64,000 nucleotides of DNA from Actinomycetaceae bacterium MB13-C1-2 (GTDB lineage Bacteria > Actinomycetota > Actinomycetes > Actinomycetales > Actinomycetaceae): contig CP141731.1 of NCBI GenBank assembly GCA_035621235.1, positions 744,001 to 808,000 on the forward strand. The letters run 5' to 3'. Below, piece by piece: positions 24,956-33,873 of the stretch. Under the pieces are notes generated by a model. That model saw only the letters and a list, made by a program, of their open reading frames with translations. It searched no databases and was not told the origin of the DNA. Numbering within the stretch: position 1 is the stretch's first letter; the number at the start of each line of letters is the position of its first letter. Both the position numbers and the translations under genes were made by a program.

Positions 24956-25702
24956 GTGAGCGTTGACCCGCCAACCCGGGATAGCCAAGGTCTATCTGGA
25001 TACCTCCACCGTCGCCGCCGCGACGCCTCCTCTTGGAACATTGAGCGGGACGCCATGTTTCGGGAGATGATGTCGGCGGCCAACGATGGGATTATCTCCT
25101 CTGCCGCGATCATCCAAGGCCTGCTGAGCGGGGGTGCCACCGGCCAAGAAGCGGTCATCGGGGTCGCGGCGCTGATCGTCATAGGAATAGTCGCCACTGC
25201 GGCGGCACAGTACTCCGAAGTGCAGTCCGAACGGAACGCCCAGATCCGCATTGTTGAGGAGGAGCAGGCAGCCCTCGCAACATCACCCGAGACAGAGCAC
25301 CAAGAACTCGTCGAGATCTATCAAAGCAAGGGACTGTCAGCCGGACTCGCCCACGCTGTCGCGACCGAACTGATGGCAAACGACCCGCTACAGGCGCAGC
25401 TCACCGACGAGTATGGCCTTGTCGAGATAGCGGGTCCGTGGACTCCATGGACGGCCGCTTTGCGGTCAGCCGGAGCGTTCTTTGTCGGTTCGGCATTACC
25501 GTTGCTTTTCCTCCTGATCCTGCCCTGGGATATTCGTGGAGAGGTAACTGTCGTGTCGGTGCTAATTGCGCTTGCCGTGTCCGGATGGATCGGACACCTG
25601 GTAGACCACTCCTCACCGTGGCGATCGATGTTTCGGACCATACTGGTGGGCGCGGTCATCTTGGGCATCTCCACACTCGCCGGTTCGTTGGTGACGTTCT
25701 AA
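24956..25702 (+). CDS. VIT1/CCC1-family membrane transporter
   Basis: Protein of the VIT1/CCC1 family, which moves Fe2+ or Mn2+ across membranes. The N-terminal stretch REMMSAANDGIISSAAIIQG and a following Ala-rich helix match the first membrane segments. A cytoplasmic helical part (residues ~75-140) precedes three or so further membrane segments. 248 residues, GTG start. It stands near an iron-uptake operon but has its own promoter region with an inverted repeat. Substrate not proven. Confidence 0.85.
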   Translation: MSVDPPTRDSQGLSGYLHRRRRDASSWNIERDAMFREMMSAANDGIISSAAIIQGLLSGGATGQEAVIGVAALIVIGIVATAAAQYSEVQSERNAQIRIVEEEQAALATSPETEHQELVEIYQSKGLSAGLAHAVATELMANDPLQAQLTDEYGLVEIAGPWTPWTAALRSAGAFFVGSALPLLFLLILPWDIRGEVTVVSVLIALAVSGWIGHLVDHSSPWRSMFRTILVGAVILGISTLAGSLVTF

Positions 25703-26016
25703 GTTTCCGCCCAAAACACTCATGCGCTCAGGGACAGCGTTGGTCACGAAAAAGTTACCCAGAGACCGGCAATCCTAGTTGGGGGTTAACGAGAGCCCAG
25801 TCTCGTGGTATTGGCGAACCAACATCTAGTGATGATCGTGAAGCCGATCATACGGCTGACCGGAAATTCATGGTTACCCCGGCAAAACACTTTCAGTAAT
25901 CCGCATTATTTCGGGCATTCGGCAACATAAAGAACCTGGCCGCTACCGCCTGAGGGATGACATTCCGCCTCCGGTAGGACTTAACTACTAGGCAGAACTT
26001 CACCACAGGTCTAGAG

Positions 26017-26035
26017 TTAGGAAAGCCTAACCTAA
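26017..26035. promoter_or_regulatory. DtxR/IdeR-like iron box upstream of the FTR1-P19 operon
   Basis: TTAGGAAAGCCTAACCTAA matches the DtxR/IdeR 19-mer TTAGGTTAGGCTAACCTAA at 15 positions. It is 49 bp upstream of the FTR1 start. This implies repression by iron-loaded DtxR/IdeR. The 381-bp gap 25703-26083 otherwise shows no gene. Confidence 0.8.
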
Positions 26036-26083
26036 CATAAATAGGTCTGGCACGACCATTGTTCTACCCACAGGGGTTCACTT

Positions 26084-27745
26084 ATGCAGGCGGTAGCCCG
26101 CGAGCGCGTTAGACGCCTTCCTGCCATTGCCGCACTATTCCTAGCACTCTGCCTAGTTGGGGCAATTTCCGCACCGTCGGCAAACGCGGACGAGAAAGAC
26201 TGGGCTCCGGTAGCAGAACAGATGGAGGAGATCCTCAGTGGGATCCCCGACCAGTACGCTGCCGATGATGTCACCGCTATCGAGACATCAATCCGACAGG
26301 CATACTACGAGGTCTACCAGGTCTCTGGCCTCGAATCCGAGATCGATCACCGACTCGGTTCGGAACAGGCAGAGGATTTCTACGCGCAACTGCTGGCCCT
26401 TCGCGATTTAGCGCGAGGAGGAGCCTCTCAGGAGGAGGTCACAAACGCGGTTGACGATGTCATGTTCCAGCTTCAGGGCGACGTGGCAGAACTCGCGGAT
26501 GCTCCCGAGGTCACCGACAAGTGGACCCGCGTTGCCGATCGTGCGATCGAGTCGTTGGAAACCGCGAAATCCGCTTACGCCGAAGGCGATTTTCAAGGTG
26601 CCGCTAACGGTGCCCGTGACGCCTACCTGGCCCACTACGAAGCAGACGGCCTTGAGAAGGCCTCCATCTCATACCTGGGGCAGGCCCGTGTTAGTGAGCT
26701 TGAGTCCATGTTTACCCAACTCCGCCAGCTGGGTCGCGACGGTGATGTCTCGGTCGACGAATACAACACCATCGCCAACACCCTCATCCAAGCCCTACAG
26801 GATGACGCAGCAGAACTCGACCAGCTAACCTCTAGCTCCGAACTGGGTTGGGCCGGATTCTGGGCCTCGTTCCTTATCCTCCTTCGTGAGGGTGCCGAAG
26901 CCATGTTGGTCGTCGCCGCCCTTGTCACCTACGCAAAGAAGGCCGGACGCAAAGACCAGTTGGCCGGAATCCTGATCGGGGTTGGCGCGGCAATCCTCCT
27001 GGCAATAGGGATCGCGTTTGCCTTCTCAAGACTCACAGCCTCGGTCGCCTCGGGTTTCGGTCAGGAACTAATCGAAGGCATCACTGGCATACTCGCCGTG
27101 ATCATGCTGATCTGGGCATCAAACTGGATTCTTTCCAAGGCAAGCGGCAAACGCTGGGACGCATACATCAAGAAGCAGGCTGGGGAGCAGGTTAAGGGCG
27201 GAACCTTCGCTCTCGCCTCCGTGGCTTTCCTCGCGGTTCTACGTGAAGGCGCCGAGACCATCCTCTTCTTCTCACCAATCCTCGCCGCAAGCAAAACCAG
27301 TACCGACAACGCCAAGATCTGGCTGGGCGTGGGTGCCGCCGTCCTGATACTCGCCGTAATCTTCCTTCTGGTCTGGGCGTTCGGTGTCAGGCTTCCCATG
27401 CAGGCCTTCTTTAAGTGGACCTCGGTGCTGCTCGGTGTTCTGGCTATCACCATCGCCGGTGGTGCAATCAAGGAGTTCCAAGACGCCACCCTGATTCCCG
27501 TGACGGTGGTCGAGGGTGCACCTACCATCAGCTTCCTCGGCCTCTACCCAACAGTCGAGACTCTTGTCGCCCAGCTCATCGTCATCGGGGTCTTAGTGGC
27601 GTTAGCAATCGTGCAGTTCAGAGCATCCCGCAAGGCAGAACTCGAACCTGGCGATGACGAACCTACGCACGAGGAAACTCCCACCGAGACCACAGATATG
27701 AGTACCACTCACTCTGAGCACGATCCCAACCCTGTCGCCCACTAA
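26084..27745 (+). CDS. FTR1-family iron permease with extracytoplasmic N-terminal domain
   Basis: High-affinity iron permease of the FTR1/EfeU family. A signal peptide (about residues 1-36) and a ~220-residue helical extracytoplasmic domain precede seven or so membrane helices. The two iron-binding REGAE motifs are present: LLREGAEAMLVV (about residue 268) and VLREGAETILFF (about 387). A charged cytoplasmic tail of His/Glu/Thr ends the protein. It is the first gene of the iron operon, directly below the DtxR-like box. The P19-like lipoprotein encoded next is the expected partner. Confidence 0.93.
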   Translation: MQAVARERVRRLPAIAALFLALCLVGAISAPSANADEKDWAPVAEQMEEILSGIPDQYAADDVTAIETSIRQAYYEVYQVSGLESEIDHRLGSEQAEDFYAQLLALRDLARGGASQEEVTNAVDDVMFQLQGDVAELADAPEVTDKWTRVADRAIESLETAKSAYAEGDFQGAANGARDAYLAHYEADGLEKASISYLGQARVSELESMFTQLRQLGRDGDVSVDEYNTIANTLIQALQDDAAELDQLTSSSELGWAGFWASFLILLREGAEAMLVVAALVTYAKKAGRKDQLAGILIGVGAAILLAIGIAFAFSRLTASVASGFGQELIEGITGILAVIMLIWASNWILSKASGKRWDAYIKKQAGEQVKGGTFALASVAFLAVLREGAETILFFSPILAASKTSTDNAKIWLGVGAAVLILAVIFLLVWAFGVRLPMQAFFKWTSVLLGVLAITIAGGAIKEFQDATLIPVTVVEGAPTISFLGLYPTVETLVAQLIVIGVLVALAIVQFRASRKAELEPGDDEPTHEETPTETTDMSTTHSEHDPNPVAH

Positions 27746-27784
27746 AACCCTACCCATCGCAGCACCAAACGAAAGGAAACGGCA

Positions 27785-28447
27785 TTGAATACACGCAAGG
27801 TGTTTGCCGCACTATCAGGACTCACCCTGATCATGGCTCTGGGCGCCTGCTCAAGCGATAACTCGGCTGAAAGCAAGGAGGCCGAAAAGACTGTCTCAGA
27901 GGAGGCCACCGAGACAGTGGAGGAAGGCGATGATGCGGTCATCGGCGCCGACAAAGACACCGCTGGTATCAACGAACTCCCTGTTGGCGACTCCGGCCCG
28001 CAGACTAACGGTCCCCTAACCGTCGATCTGGTCTACTTCCAGGCTGTTGACATGGAGCACGGTTCGATGGCCATGCCTCCCGCATCCGAATCCGATATGC
28101 ACTTTGAGGTCGACCTGGTCACCACCGAGGAAGCAAATGAGTGGGGATACGAAGCCGACCAGTTCCTCCCGTATCTGACCGTTACTGCGGTCGCCACTAA
28201 CCAGGACACCGGCGAAGAAATTGATCTTGGCACCATGATGCCGATGATTGCGGCTGATGGCCCTCACTATGGAAACAACATCAAGTTGCCGGCTGGTAGC
28301 TACGACGTCGAAGTTACCGTCGCTTCCCCAGCTGACTCATTTATGCTGCACACCGGAAACGACACTTCTGCCGTCAAGGGCCGCTTCTGGGATGAGCCCC
28401 TGAAGTTCGAGTTCAAGAACTGGCAATGGGACGGTCAGCTCATCTGA
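27785..28447 (+). CDS. P19/Tp34-like iron-binding lipoprotein
   Basis: Surface lipoprotein of the P19/FetP/FtrA family that binds copper and iron and delivers iron to the FTR1 permease. The lipobox is LGAC (Cys about 22), followed by an acidic linker. Metal-ligand-type residues appear in VDMEHGSMAMPP and DMHFEVDL. The start is TTG at 27785, with GAAAGGAAA upstream. At 220 residues it is slightly longer than P19 because of the linker. Paired hairpins follow the stop. Confidence 0.9.
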   Translation: MNTRKVFAALSGLTLIMALGACSSDNSAESKEAEKTVSEEATETVEEGDDAVIGADKDTAGINELPVGDSGPQTNGPLTVDLVYFQAVDMEHGSMAMPPASESDMHFEVDLVTTEEANEWGYEADQFLPYLTVTAVATNQDTGEEIDLGTMMPMIAADGPHYGNNIKLPAGSYDVEVTVASPADSFMLHTGNDTSAVKGRFWDEPLKFEFKNWQWDGQLI

Positions 28448-28455
28448 CCATAAGA

Positions 28456-28531
28456 CTTAAGCGGTCCTTTTCTAGGTTCACAACCGCTTAAGGTTGGGTG
28501 GCGCTCGTAGCCAAAATTGCGGGCGCCACCC
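28456..28531 (+). repeat. Two intercistronic hairpins in the iron operon
   Basis: Hairpin 1: cttaagcggt (28456-28465) with accgcttaag (28483-28492). Hairpin 2: gggtggcgc (28496-28504) with gcgccaccc (28523-28531). Both are perfect. They probably stabilise the upstream lipoprotein message or reduce read-through into the rest of the operon. Confidence 0.6.
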
Positions 28532-28573
28532 ATCTTCCACGTAAACGATCCGACCAAAGACAGCAGGGAATAG

Positions 28574-29839
28574 ATGCTAGAGGAATTTGTTCAGGCCATC
28601 CTGAGCTCGCTGCCTCTGTGCTTGGCAGTTGCCATCTTGCTTGCCAGCCGTGCCTACGCTCCTCGGGAGCGCCGTACCACCGACCGTGTTACTTCCGCTG
28701 TCCTGATCTCCGGCTTAGTTGTCGCGGCCGTAATCGCCTGGCTCCGACTCAACACCGCTCTGATCAATATCCCAACCTTCAACACATATGTTGGCTCGGC
28801 AACCATCGTTGCAGTGGTCGGATTCCTAATTGCTGTCTGGGCTTTCGGATCCCGCAACCTGCACTCACCTGAGCAGACCCCCCGACATCGCCTACTGACG
28901 GTCACTAGCAGCATTGCTCTGGCCCTGTCCTCGATCTTCTATGGGTTTACATACTTCTTCATGATGGACGGCATCGTTCCGATGGGCGCCAATCTATTCG
29001 ACACCCAGTCGTTGCTGCGCCTGTCCGGATACGCCCTCGGCACCATCCTGGTGATCGTCGCCGCCTGGGGCTACGTTGTCTCCGCCCGCCGCGTCCCCTG
29101 GTACGTCCGCACTTCGATCACCACTATCGTCTTCGCCGCGATGATCGTTCCCCGATCACTTTTGCTCTACCAACAGTTCGCCGCGCACGGCCTGGTACCC
29201 CGTAGCAATTTCGTCTTCAGGCTGGTTCTCTGGATCCAACACAACGAAGCCGCCACCCAGTTGGCGCTAGCCGCGCTAATCGCGCTGCCGGGAATCGTCG
29301 CGCTGTGGACCTACCCTCGCACAAAACCCGCCAACTCCGCGCAGGTTCGAATCCAGAAGGCAGACCACGTTTCCCGCCGCGAGTTCTTCGGCCTTTCCAT
29401 CGCTGGCTCAGCAATCTTCCTCGGAGCACTCACGGTCGGCAAGAAGATTGCCGACCACGTTCCTGAACTCTCACCCATCGAGGCTTCCTCGGTCGAGGGT
29501 GAATGGGTCACCGTCTCCCGCGAACTGGTCAGTGACGGTCATCTTCACCGATTCGCATACGAGGCAGAGGACGGCACAGCAGTCCGTTTCCTCGCCATCA
29601 AGAAAAATGAGATCGCCTACGGCACGGGACTTGATGCCTGCGAGATTTGCGGGGACTCCGGATACTACGAGAAGAACGGCAAGGTTATCTGCCGCGAGTG
29701 CGATGTCATGATGAACATCCAAACCATCGGCTTCCCCGGCGGGTGCAACCCGATTCCCATCGCCTACGAACTGACCGATGACAAGCTCAAGTTCTCTGCC
29801 GCAGAACTTGAGAGCCACGCCCAAGTCTTCCGGAGCTGA
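28574..29839 (+). CDS. DUF2318 membrane protein (Fe-S-containing-type) of the P19/FTR1 system
   Basis: Polytopic membrane protein (421 residues): about seven to eight membrane helices, then an extracytoplasmic C-terminal DUF2318 domain. This domain holds the cysteine pairs CEICGDSGYY and CRECDVMM (about residues 355-380) and GFPGGCNPI. Such proteins always sit beside P19 and FTR1 genes (as in the Campylobacter p19 locus) and are thought to take part in redox handling of iron; the exact role is unknown. It lies between the lipoprotein and the ABC permease genes. Confidence 0.87.
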   Translation: MLEEFVQAILSSLPLCLAVAILLASRAYAPRERRTTDRVTSAVLISGLVVAAVIAWLRLNTALINIPTFNTYVGSATIVAVVGFLIAVWAFGSRNLHSPEQTPRHRLLTVTSSIALALSSIFYGFTYFFMMDGIVPMGANLFDTQSLLRLSGYALGTILVIVAAWGYVVSARRVPWYVRTSITTIVFAAMIVPRSLLLYQQFAAHGLVPRSNFVFRLVLWIQHNEAATQLALAALIALPGIVALWTYPRTKPANSAQVRIQKADHVSRREFFGLSIAGSAIFLGALTVGKKIADHVPELSPIEASSVEGEWVTVSRELVSDGHLHRFAYEAEDGTAVRFLAIKKNEIAYGTGLDACEICGDSGYYEKNGKVICRECDVMMNIQTIGFPGGCNPIPIAYELTDDKLKFSAAELESHAQVFRS

Positions 29840-29842
29840 CCC

Positions 29843-31111
29843 GTGTTCTTTTGGAAAATGACATTTCGCTCGCTCAGTCGTCAGGTCGGCAAGCGCCTGA
29901 TGATCGCAGCTACCGTCTTCTTGGGGGTTGGCCTCACCACCTCAATGTTCGCCGTCATGCTGGACATCGGCGACAAGATGCAGGCCGAACTCTCCTCCTT
30001 CGGCGCGAACATCCGCGTCGTCCCGAAGGGCGCCGCAGTAGTGACCGACATGTACGACGTCGACGGCGGCGCCGTTGCTGGCTACATTGACGAATCCGAA
30101 ATTCCTAACCTCAAGACGATCTTCTGGGGCTACAACATCGAGTACTTCACTCCGTTTCTTGCCACAACCGCCATTGCCGACGGCGAAGACGTTCAGGTTG
30201 TCGGTACCTGGTTCGACCACGAAATGAAGGTCAAGACGGGTGAGGAACTAACCACCGGCGTTCGCGACATGCGCGAGTGGTGGGAGGTAAGCGGGCAGTG
30301 GCCCGCGAGTGAAGGCGAAGCCATGGTCGGCTCCCGTCTGGCGAAGAACCGGGGCTGGTCCCCCGGAGACACCATCGTTTTGACCGAGGAGAACCACACT
30401 CAAACCGTCACAGTTTCCGGCACCTTCAGTTCCGGTTCGGACGAGGATTCCCAGTTGTTCGTTGAACTACCAGTTGCGCAGTCGCTGGCAGATCGGGCGG
30501 GCGAGGTTGATCGCCTCGAAGTTCGTGCCATCACCACCCCGGACAACGATCTGGCTCGCCGGGCAGCTGCGGACCCATCAACTCTCTCCCTGTCCGAGTG
30601 GGAGACCTGGTACTGCACCGCATATGTTTCCTCCATCGCCTATCAAATTGAGGAAACGATGACGAACGTAGACGCCAGCGCGGTTCGCGCAGTGGCAGAC
30701 AACGAGGGTTCAATCCTAGAAAAGACCCAGATGATCATGACGTTTGTGGCAATCTTCGCGATGGTTGCGGCGGCCCTGGGTATCGCCAACCTAGTAACCG
30801 CCTCGGTCATGGAACGTTCGAAAGAAATTGGTCTGATGAAGGCCCTCGGCGCCCGGAACAAATCGATAGTTGCTTCACTGATGTCCGAAACATTCATCGT
30901 CGCTGGCGTTGGAGCGATCCTCGGTTTCGCTGCGGGGGTCGGACTGGCTCAGGTAGTCGGACACCTGGTATTTGGATCGTCAATCGCAATAAGACCCATC
31001 CTCATCCCACTGATGATCGTCATTACGCTGGTCGCTGTTGCGCTGGGTTCACTTCCTTCCATGCGGTACCTACTGAAACTGCGCCCCGCCGCAGTGCTTC
31101 ACGGGAGGTAG
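29843..31111 (+). CDS. FtsX/MacB-like ABC permease (iron operon, first)
   Basis: Four-helix MacB/FtsX-type permease of 422 residues: one N-terminal membrane helix, a large extracytoplasmic domain (about residues 45-290) and three C-terminal helices including ERSKEIGLMKALGARNKSI, the conserved coupling region. GTG start three bases after the DUF2318 stop. It shares the first 70 residues' pattern (ELSSFGANIRVVPKG) with the next permease, so the two likely form a heterodimer with the ATPase. The family usually drives extracytoplasmic conformational work or export, not import. Confidence 0.9.
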   Translation: MFFWKMTFRSLSRQVGKRLMIAATVFLGVGLTTSMFAVMLDIGDKMQAELSSFGANIRVVPKGAAVVTDMYDVDGGAVAGYIDESEIPNLKTIFWGYNIEYFTPFLATTAIADGEDVQVVGTWFDHEMKVKTGEELTTGVRDMREWWEVSGQWPASEGEAMVGSRLAKNRGWSPGDTIVLTEENHTQTVTVSGTFSSGSDEDSQLFVELPVAQSLADRAGEVDRLEVRAITTPDNDLARRAAADPSTLSLSEWETWYCTAYVSSIAYQIEETMTNVDASAVRAVADNEGSILEKTQMIMTFVAIFAMVAAALGIANLVTASVMERSKEIGLMKALGARNKSIVASLMSETFIVAGVGAILGFAAGVGLAQVVGHLVFGSSIAIRPILIPLMIVITLVAVALGSLPSMRYLLKLRPAAVLHGR

Positions 31112-31115
31112 ACCG

Positions 31116-32240
31116 ATGGACACTCATCAGAAGATGTACGCCAAGATGATCGGCCGGTCGTTCTTGCGCCGATTCTCTCGAGTAATGATTGCCTCCCTAG
31201 CGATAGCGGTCGGCGCAGCAACGCTCTCCGGGCTGGGTATCGTTGCTTACACGGTGCCGAAACAGATGCAGATGGAACTACGCTCTTACGGCGCGAACAT
31301 GATCGTTCTGCCGGGTGGTCCGGAAGGCATGAGTCAGGCTGAAGTAGAGACTGCGAGCGAGGCACTCCCTGACGCTCTGGGTCACGCCGCCTACCAGTAC
31401 ACCAACCTGCTCTATAGCCAGCAGGCCCTGTCAGTGATGGGCGTCGACTTCGATGACGCCCAGCGGGTACGGCCCTACTGGGAGATCAGCGGGGAGATTC
31501 CGACAAAGGATAACCAGGTGCTCGTCGGCGACAAGGTCGCTGAACAGTACCGATTCCGGATCGGAGACACCGTCGGGCTAACAGAACCAACAGTTGTCGA
31601 CGGGACCGCGAAAAATCTCAAGATTTCGGGAATACTGCATACCGGAGGCGCCGAAGACGAACTGGTCATTATGAGCCCGGACGTGTTGAGGGAGTTCACT
31701 GGAACGCCCTCGTACTCCCTCGTCGAGTTCTCGCTGAATGCGGACCAGGACACTCTGACCACGGCTGCGGAGGAGTTCAACGAAGCGAACCCCAACATGG
31801 ACGCCGAAGTGGTGCGGCGCATTAGTGAGTCGGAAACCGGGATCGCTAACACTCTATCGACGCTGATCATTATCGTCACCGCGATCATTTCGCTGTTGAC
31901 CATAATTTCGATCTCCGCGACTCTGAACGCGGTGGTGTCAGAGCGGGCGAAGGAAATCGGCCTAAAGAAAGCTCTGGGTGCATTATCGGGCGATATCATG
32001 CGGGAGTTCTTGGGCGAGGCCGTCGTCCTTGGAACCTTCGGCGGTCTGATTGGCTCTGGAATTGGTATTTGGATTGCCGACTATCTTTCGATGCAGGCAT
32101 TCGCGATGCGCGTCCAGGTCCCGTGGTGGATCATCCCGGTGACACTGGCTTTCTCAATCGCTATCGCAGTGATCGGGTCTCTGGGACCGGCAAGGCGCAT
32201 CTCCCGAATCAAACCCGTTGACGTACTAGGTGGGGAATAG
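31116..32240 (+). CDS. FtsX/MacB-like ABC permease (iron operon, second)
   Basis: Partner permease of 374 residues with the same topology: N-terminal helix, extracytoplasmic domain (about 40-235) and three C-terminal helices with ERAKEIGLKKALGALSGDI. It starts four bases after the first permease. The 3' end (32163-32236) is duplicated in degenerate form immediately downstream at 32254-32330. Expected to pair with the upstream permease and the downstream ATPase. Confidence 0.9.
   Translation: MDTHQKMYAKMIGRSFLRRFSRVMIASLAIAVGAATLSGLGIVAYTVPKQMQMELRSYGANMIVLPGGPEGMSQAEVETASEALPDALGHAAYQYTNLLYSQQALSVMGVDFDDAQRVRPYWEISGEIPTKDNQVLVGDKVAEQYRFRIGDTVGLTEPTVVDGTAKNLKISGILHTGGAEDELVIMSPDVLREFTGTPSYSLVEFSLNADQDTLTTAAEEFNEANPNMDAEVVRRISESETGIANTLSTLIIIVTAIISLLTIISISATLNAVVSERAKEIGLKKALGALSGDIMREFLGEAVVLGTFGGLIGSGIGIWIADYLSMQAFAMRVQVPWWIIPVTLAFSIAIAVIGSLGPARRISRIKPVDVLGGE
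32163..32236 (+). repeat. Tandem duplication, copy 1 (3' end of second permease gene)
   Basis: The last ~75 bp of the permease gene, coding IAVIGSLGPARRISRIKPVD and the stop region. A degenerate copy follows 18 bp downstream. Confidence 0.7.
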
Positions 32241-32253
32241 GAATGACTCACGC

Positions 32254-32330
32254 AATCGCAGTGATCGGGTCCCTGCGACCCGCAAAGCCCCACCCCTCGA
32301 ATCAAACCCGTTGTGACGTACTAGGTAGGA
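32254..32330 (+). repeat. Tandem duplication, copy 2 (degenerate)
   Basis: Shares atcgcagtgatcgggt, gaatcaaacccgttg and gacgtactaggt with copy 1 and has about a dozen substitutions and small indels elsewhere. It is non-coding but supplies the AGGAG ribosome site of the ATPase gene. Confidence 0.7.
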
Positions 32331-32336
32331 GCAGAC

Positions 32337-33122
32337 ATGACTGCTGAAGGAACAGCAACGACGGCCCCCGATGCTACGGGCGACTCCGCCTTCGACTCAG
32401 ATGACATCATCATCTCGATCCAAAACGTTTCGCGTCGGTACGGTGACCTAGCAGCACTCGACGACGTGAGCCTGTCGATTAGGAGGGGCGAGTGGGTCTC
32501 CATCGTAGGCCCCTCCGGATCTGGGAAGTCGACACTGATGAACATCATCGGTTGCATGGACAGCCCAACCGAGGGGATAGTTCTGCTTGAAGGTGACCGC
32601 CTCGACAAGATGGGCGAACCTGAACTGGCAGCGGTGCGGCGCAACAAGATTGGCCTAGTCTTTCAGCAGTTTCACCTAGTGCAACATCTGAACGCCGTCG
32701 AAAACGTCGAATTAGCGCAGTATTACCACTCGCTACCCGATGAGAACGAGGCGCTTGAAGCCCTCGCCCGCGTCGGTATGGCCGAGCGCGCCACTCACCT
32801 GCCGCGCGAACTATCCGGTGGTGAGCAGCAACGCGTCTGCGTGGCGCGGGCGCTGATCAACCACCCCGACATCATCCTGGCGGATGAGCCGACGGGTAAC
32901 TTGGACGAGGCAAATGAGAAAATAGTCATCGACTTCTTCCACACGCTAAACGATGCCGGAACCACACTGATCGTGGTTACCCACGACGCAGAGGTTGCAG
33001 CTCAGGGCGATCGGCAGATCATTCTGGAACACGGCAGAATCGCCCGAGAGATCGGCGGATTAGAGGATAGCCACACCACCAAGAAGCGTCCGGAAAGTAT
33101 CAGAGGAGACCATAGTGAGTGA
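32337..33122 (+). CDS. ABC transporter ATP-binding protein (LolD/MacB-type)
   Basis: ATPase for the two FtsX-like permeases. Walker [10 protein letters not shown], signature LSGGEQQRV, Walker [13 protein letters not shown] and the H-loop VVTHD are all present. An N-terminal extension of ~25 Thr/Ala/Asp-rich residues precedes the domain. AGGAG lies six bases before the ATG. The stop overlaps the start of the FMN-binding lipoprotein gene by 8 bp. Confidence 0.93.
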   Translation: MTAEGTATTAPDATGDSAFDSDDIIISIQNVSRRYGDLAALDDVSLSIRRGEWVSIVGPSGSGKSTLMNIIGCMDSPTEGIVLLEGDRLDKMGEPELAAVRRNKIGLVFQQFHLVQHLNAVENVELAQYYHSLPDENEALEALARVGMAERATHLPRELSGGEQQRVCVARALINHPDIILADEPTGNLDEANEKIVIDFFHTLNDAGTTLIVVTHDAEVAAQGDRQIILEHGRIAREIGGLEDSHTTKKRPESIRGDHSE

Positions 33123-33606
33123 TTCACGCGCGCGTCGTCGCGGTGCTCTACAACAGAACCGAGTCCTTCGAGGTGGGGCGGGATTGGTGCTCGCCGCCTC
33201 GGCTCTTGCTCTCGGCGGTTGCGCTACAGGCAACTACCCCGGAGATCCTGCCAACACACTTCCTGACGGGGATTACACAGGACAGTCGGTCCCCGAAGCC
33301 GACGGCTCCTATGGGGTTGTGAACTTTACCGTCGAAGGTGGTCAGGTCACCGCGGCTGACTTCCTGATGTTTGACGAAGATGGCACGCCGCATGATGATA
33401 ACTACGGCTTAGGATCCGGTGGAGTGCCTGCAGATGAGGCGTTCTATCAACGAGCCCAAAACGCCATTCTCGCTGAGCAAGGATACGTCAGCCAATTCGT
33501 TGAGGCCGGGGATCAGGAACAGGTGGAAACCATTGCCGGAGCTTCACTGTCGTATCGAGCCTTCCGAAGCGCGGTCTCGGATGCAGTCATGAATGCTGGC
33601 GCCTAG
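33115..33606 (+). CDS. FMN-binding domain lipoprotein
   Basis: Secreted lipoprotein (163 residues; lipobox LGGC about residue 35) with an FMN_bind domain. The flavinylation site is in ETIAGASLSYRAF, where FMN would be joined through a phosphoester bond to the Ser/Thr by the ApbE encoded next. GTG start overlapping the ATPase stop. The context suggests that it carries electrons outside the membrane, possibly for ferric iron reduction with the DUF2318 protein. That link is inference. Confidence 0.85.
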   Translation: MSDSRARRRGALQQNRVLRGGAGLVLAASALALGGCATGNYPGDPANTLPDGDYTGQSVPEADGSYGVVNFTVEGGQVTAADFLMFDEDGTPHDDNYGLGSGGVPADEAFYQRAQNAILAEQGYVSQFVEAGDQEQVETIAGASLSYRAFRSAVSDAVMNAGA

Positions 33607-33873
33607 GGTTTGTCTCCTACGCTGTAGTGACCGGGAAATCCGCGCCTGAGCACAGATTTAGGGGACACTCCCTAACGCTCCCGCTACGAGCTGGCGATGC
33701 TGCATCGACGCTGCTTTCAGTAACCTTGCGGTGAAAGAGTACAGCCACAGGTTCACGACGGGTGGCGAAACGCGTAGCATCCCATCGCAGCGTGAAACGG
33801 ATCCGGGCGTACGGAGTGTTCGTAGTGGCGCAGTCTTCCGCAGACATGGCAATCGGAAAGGAGACGGCTTGGC

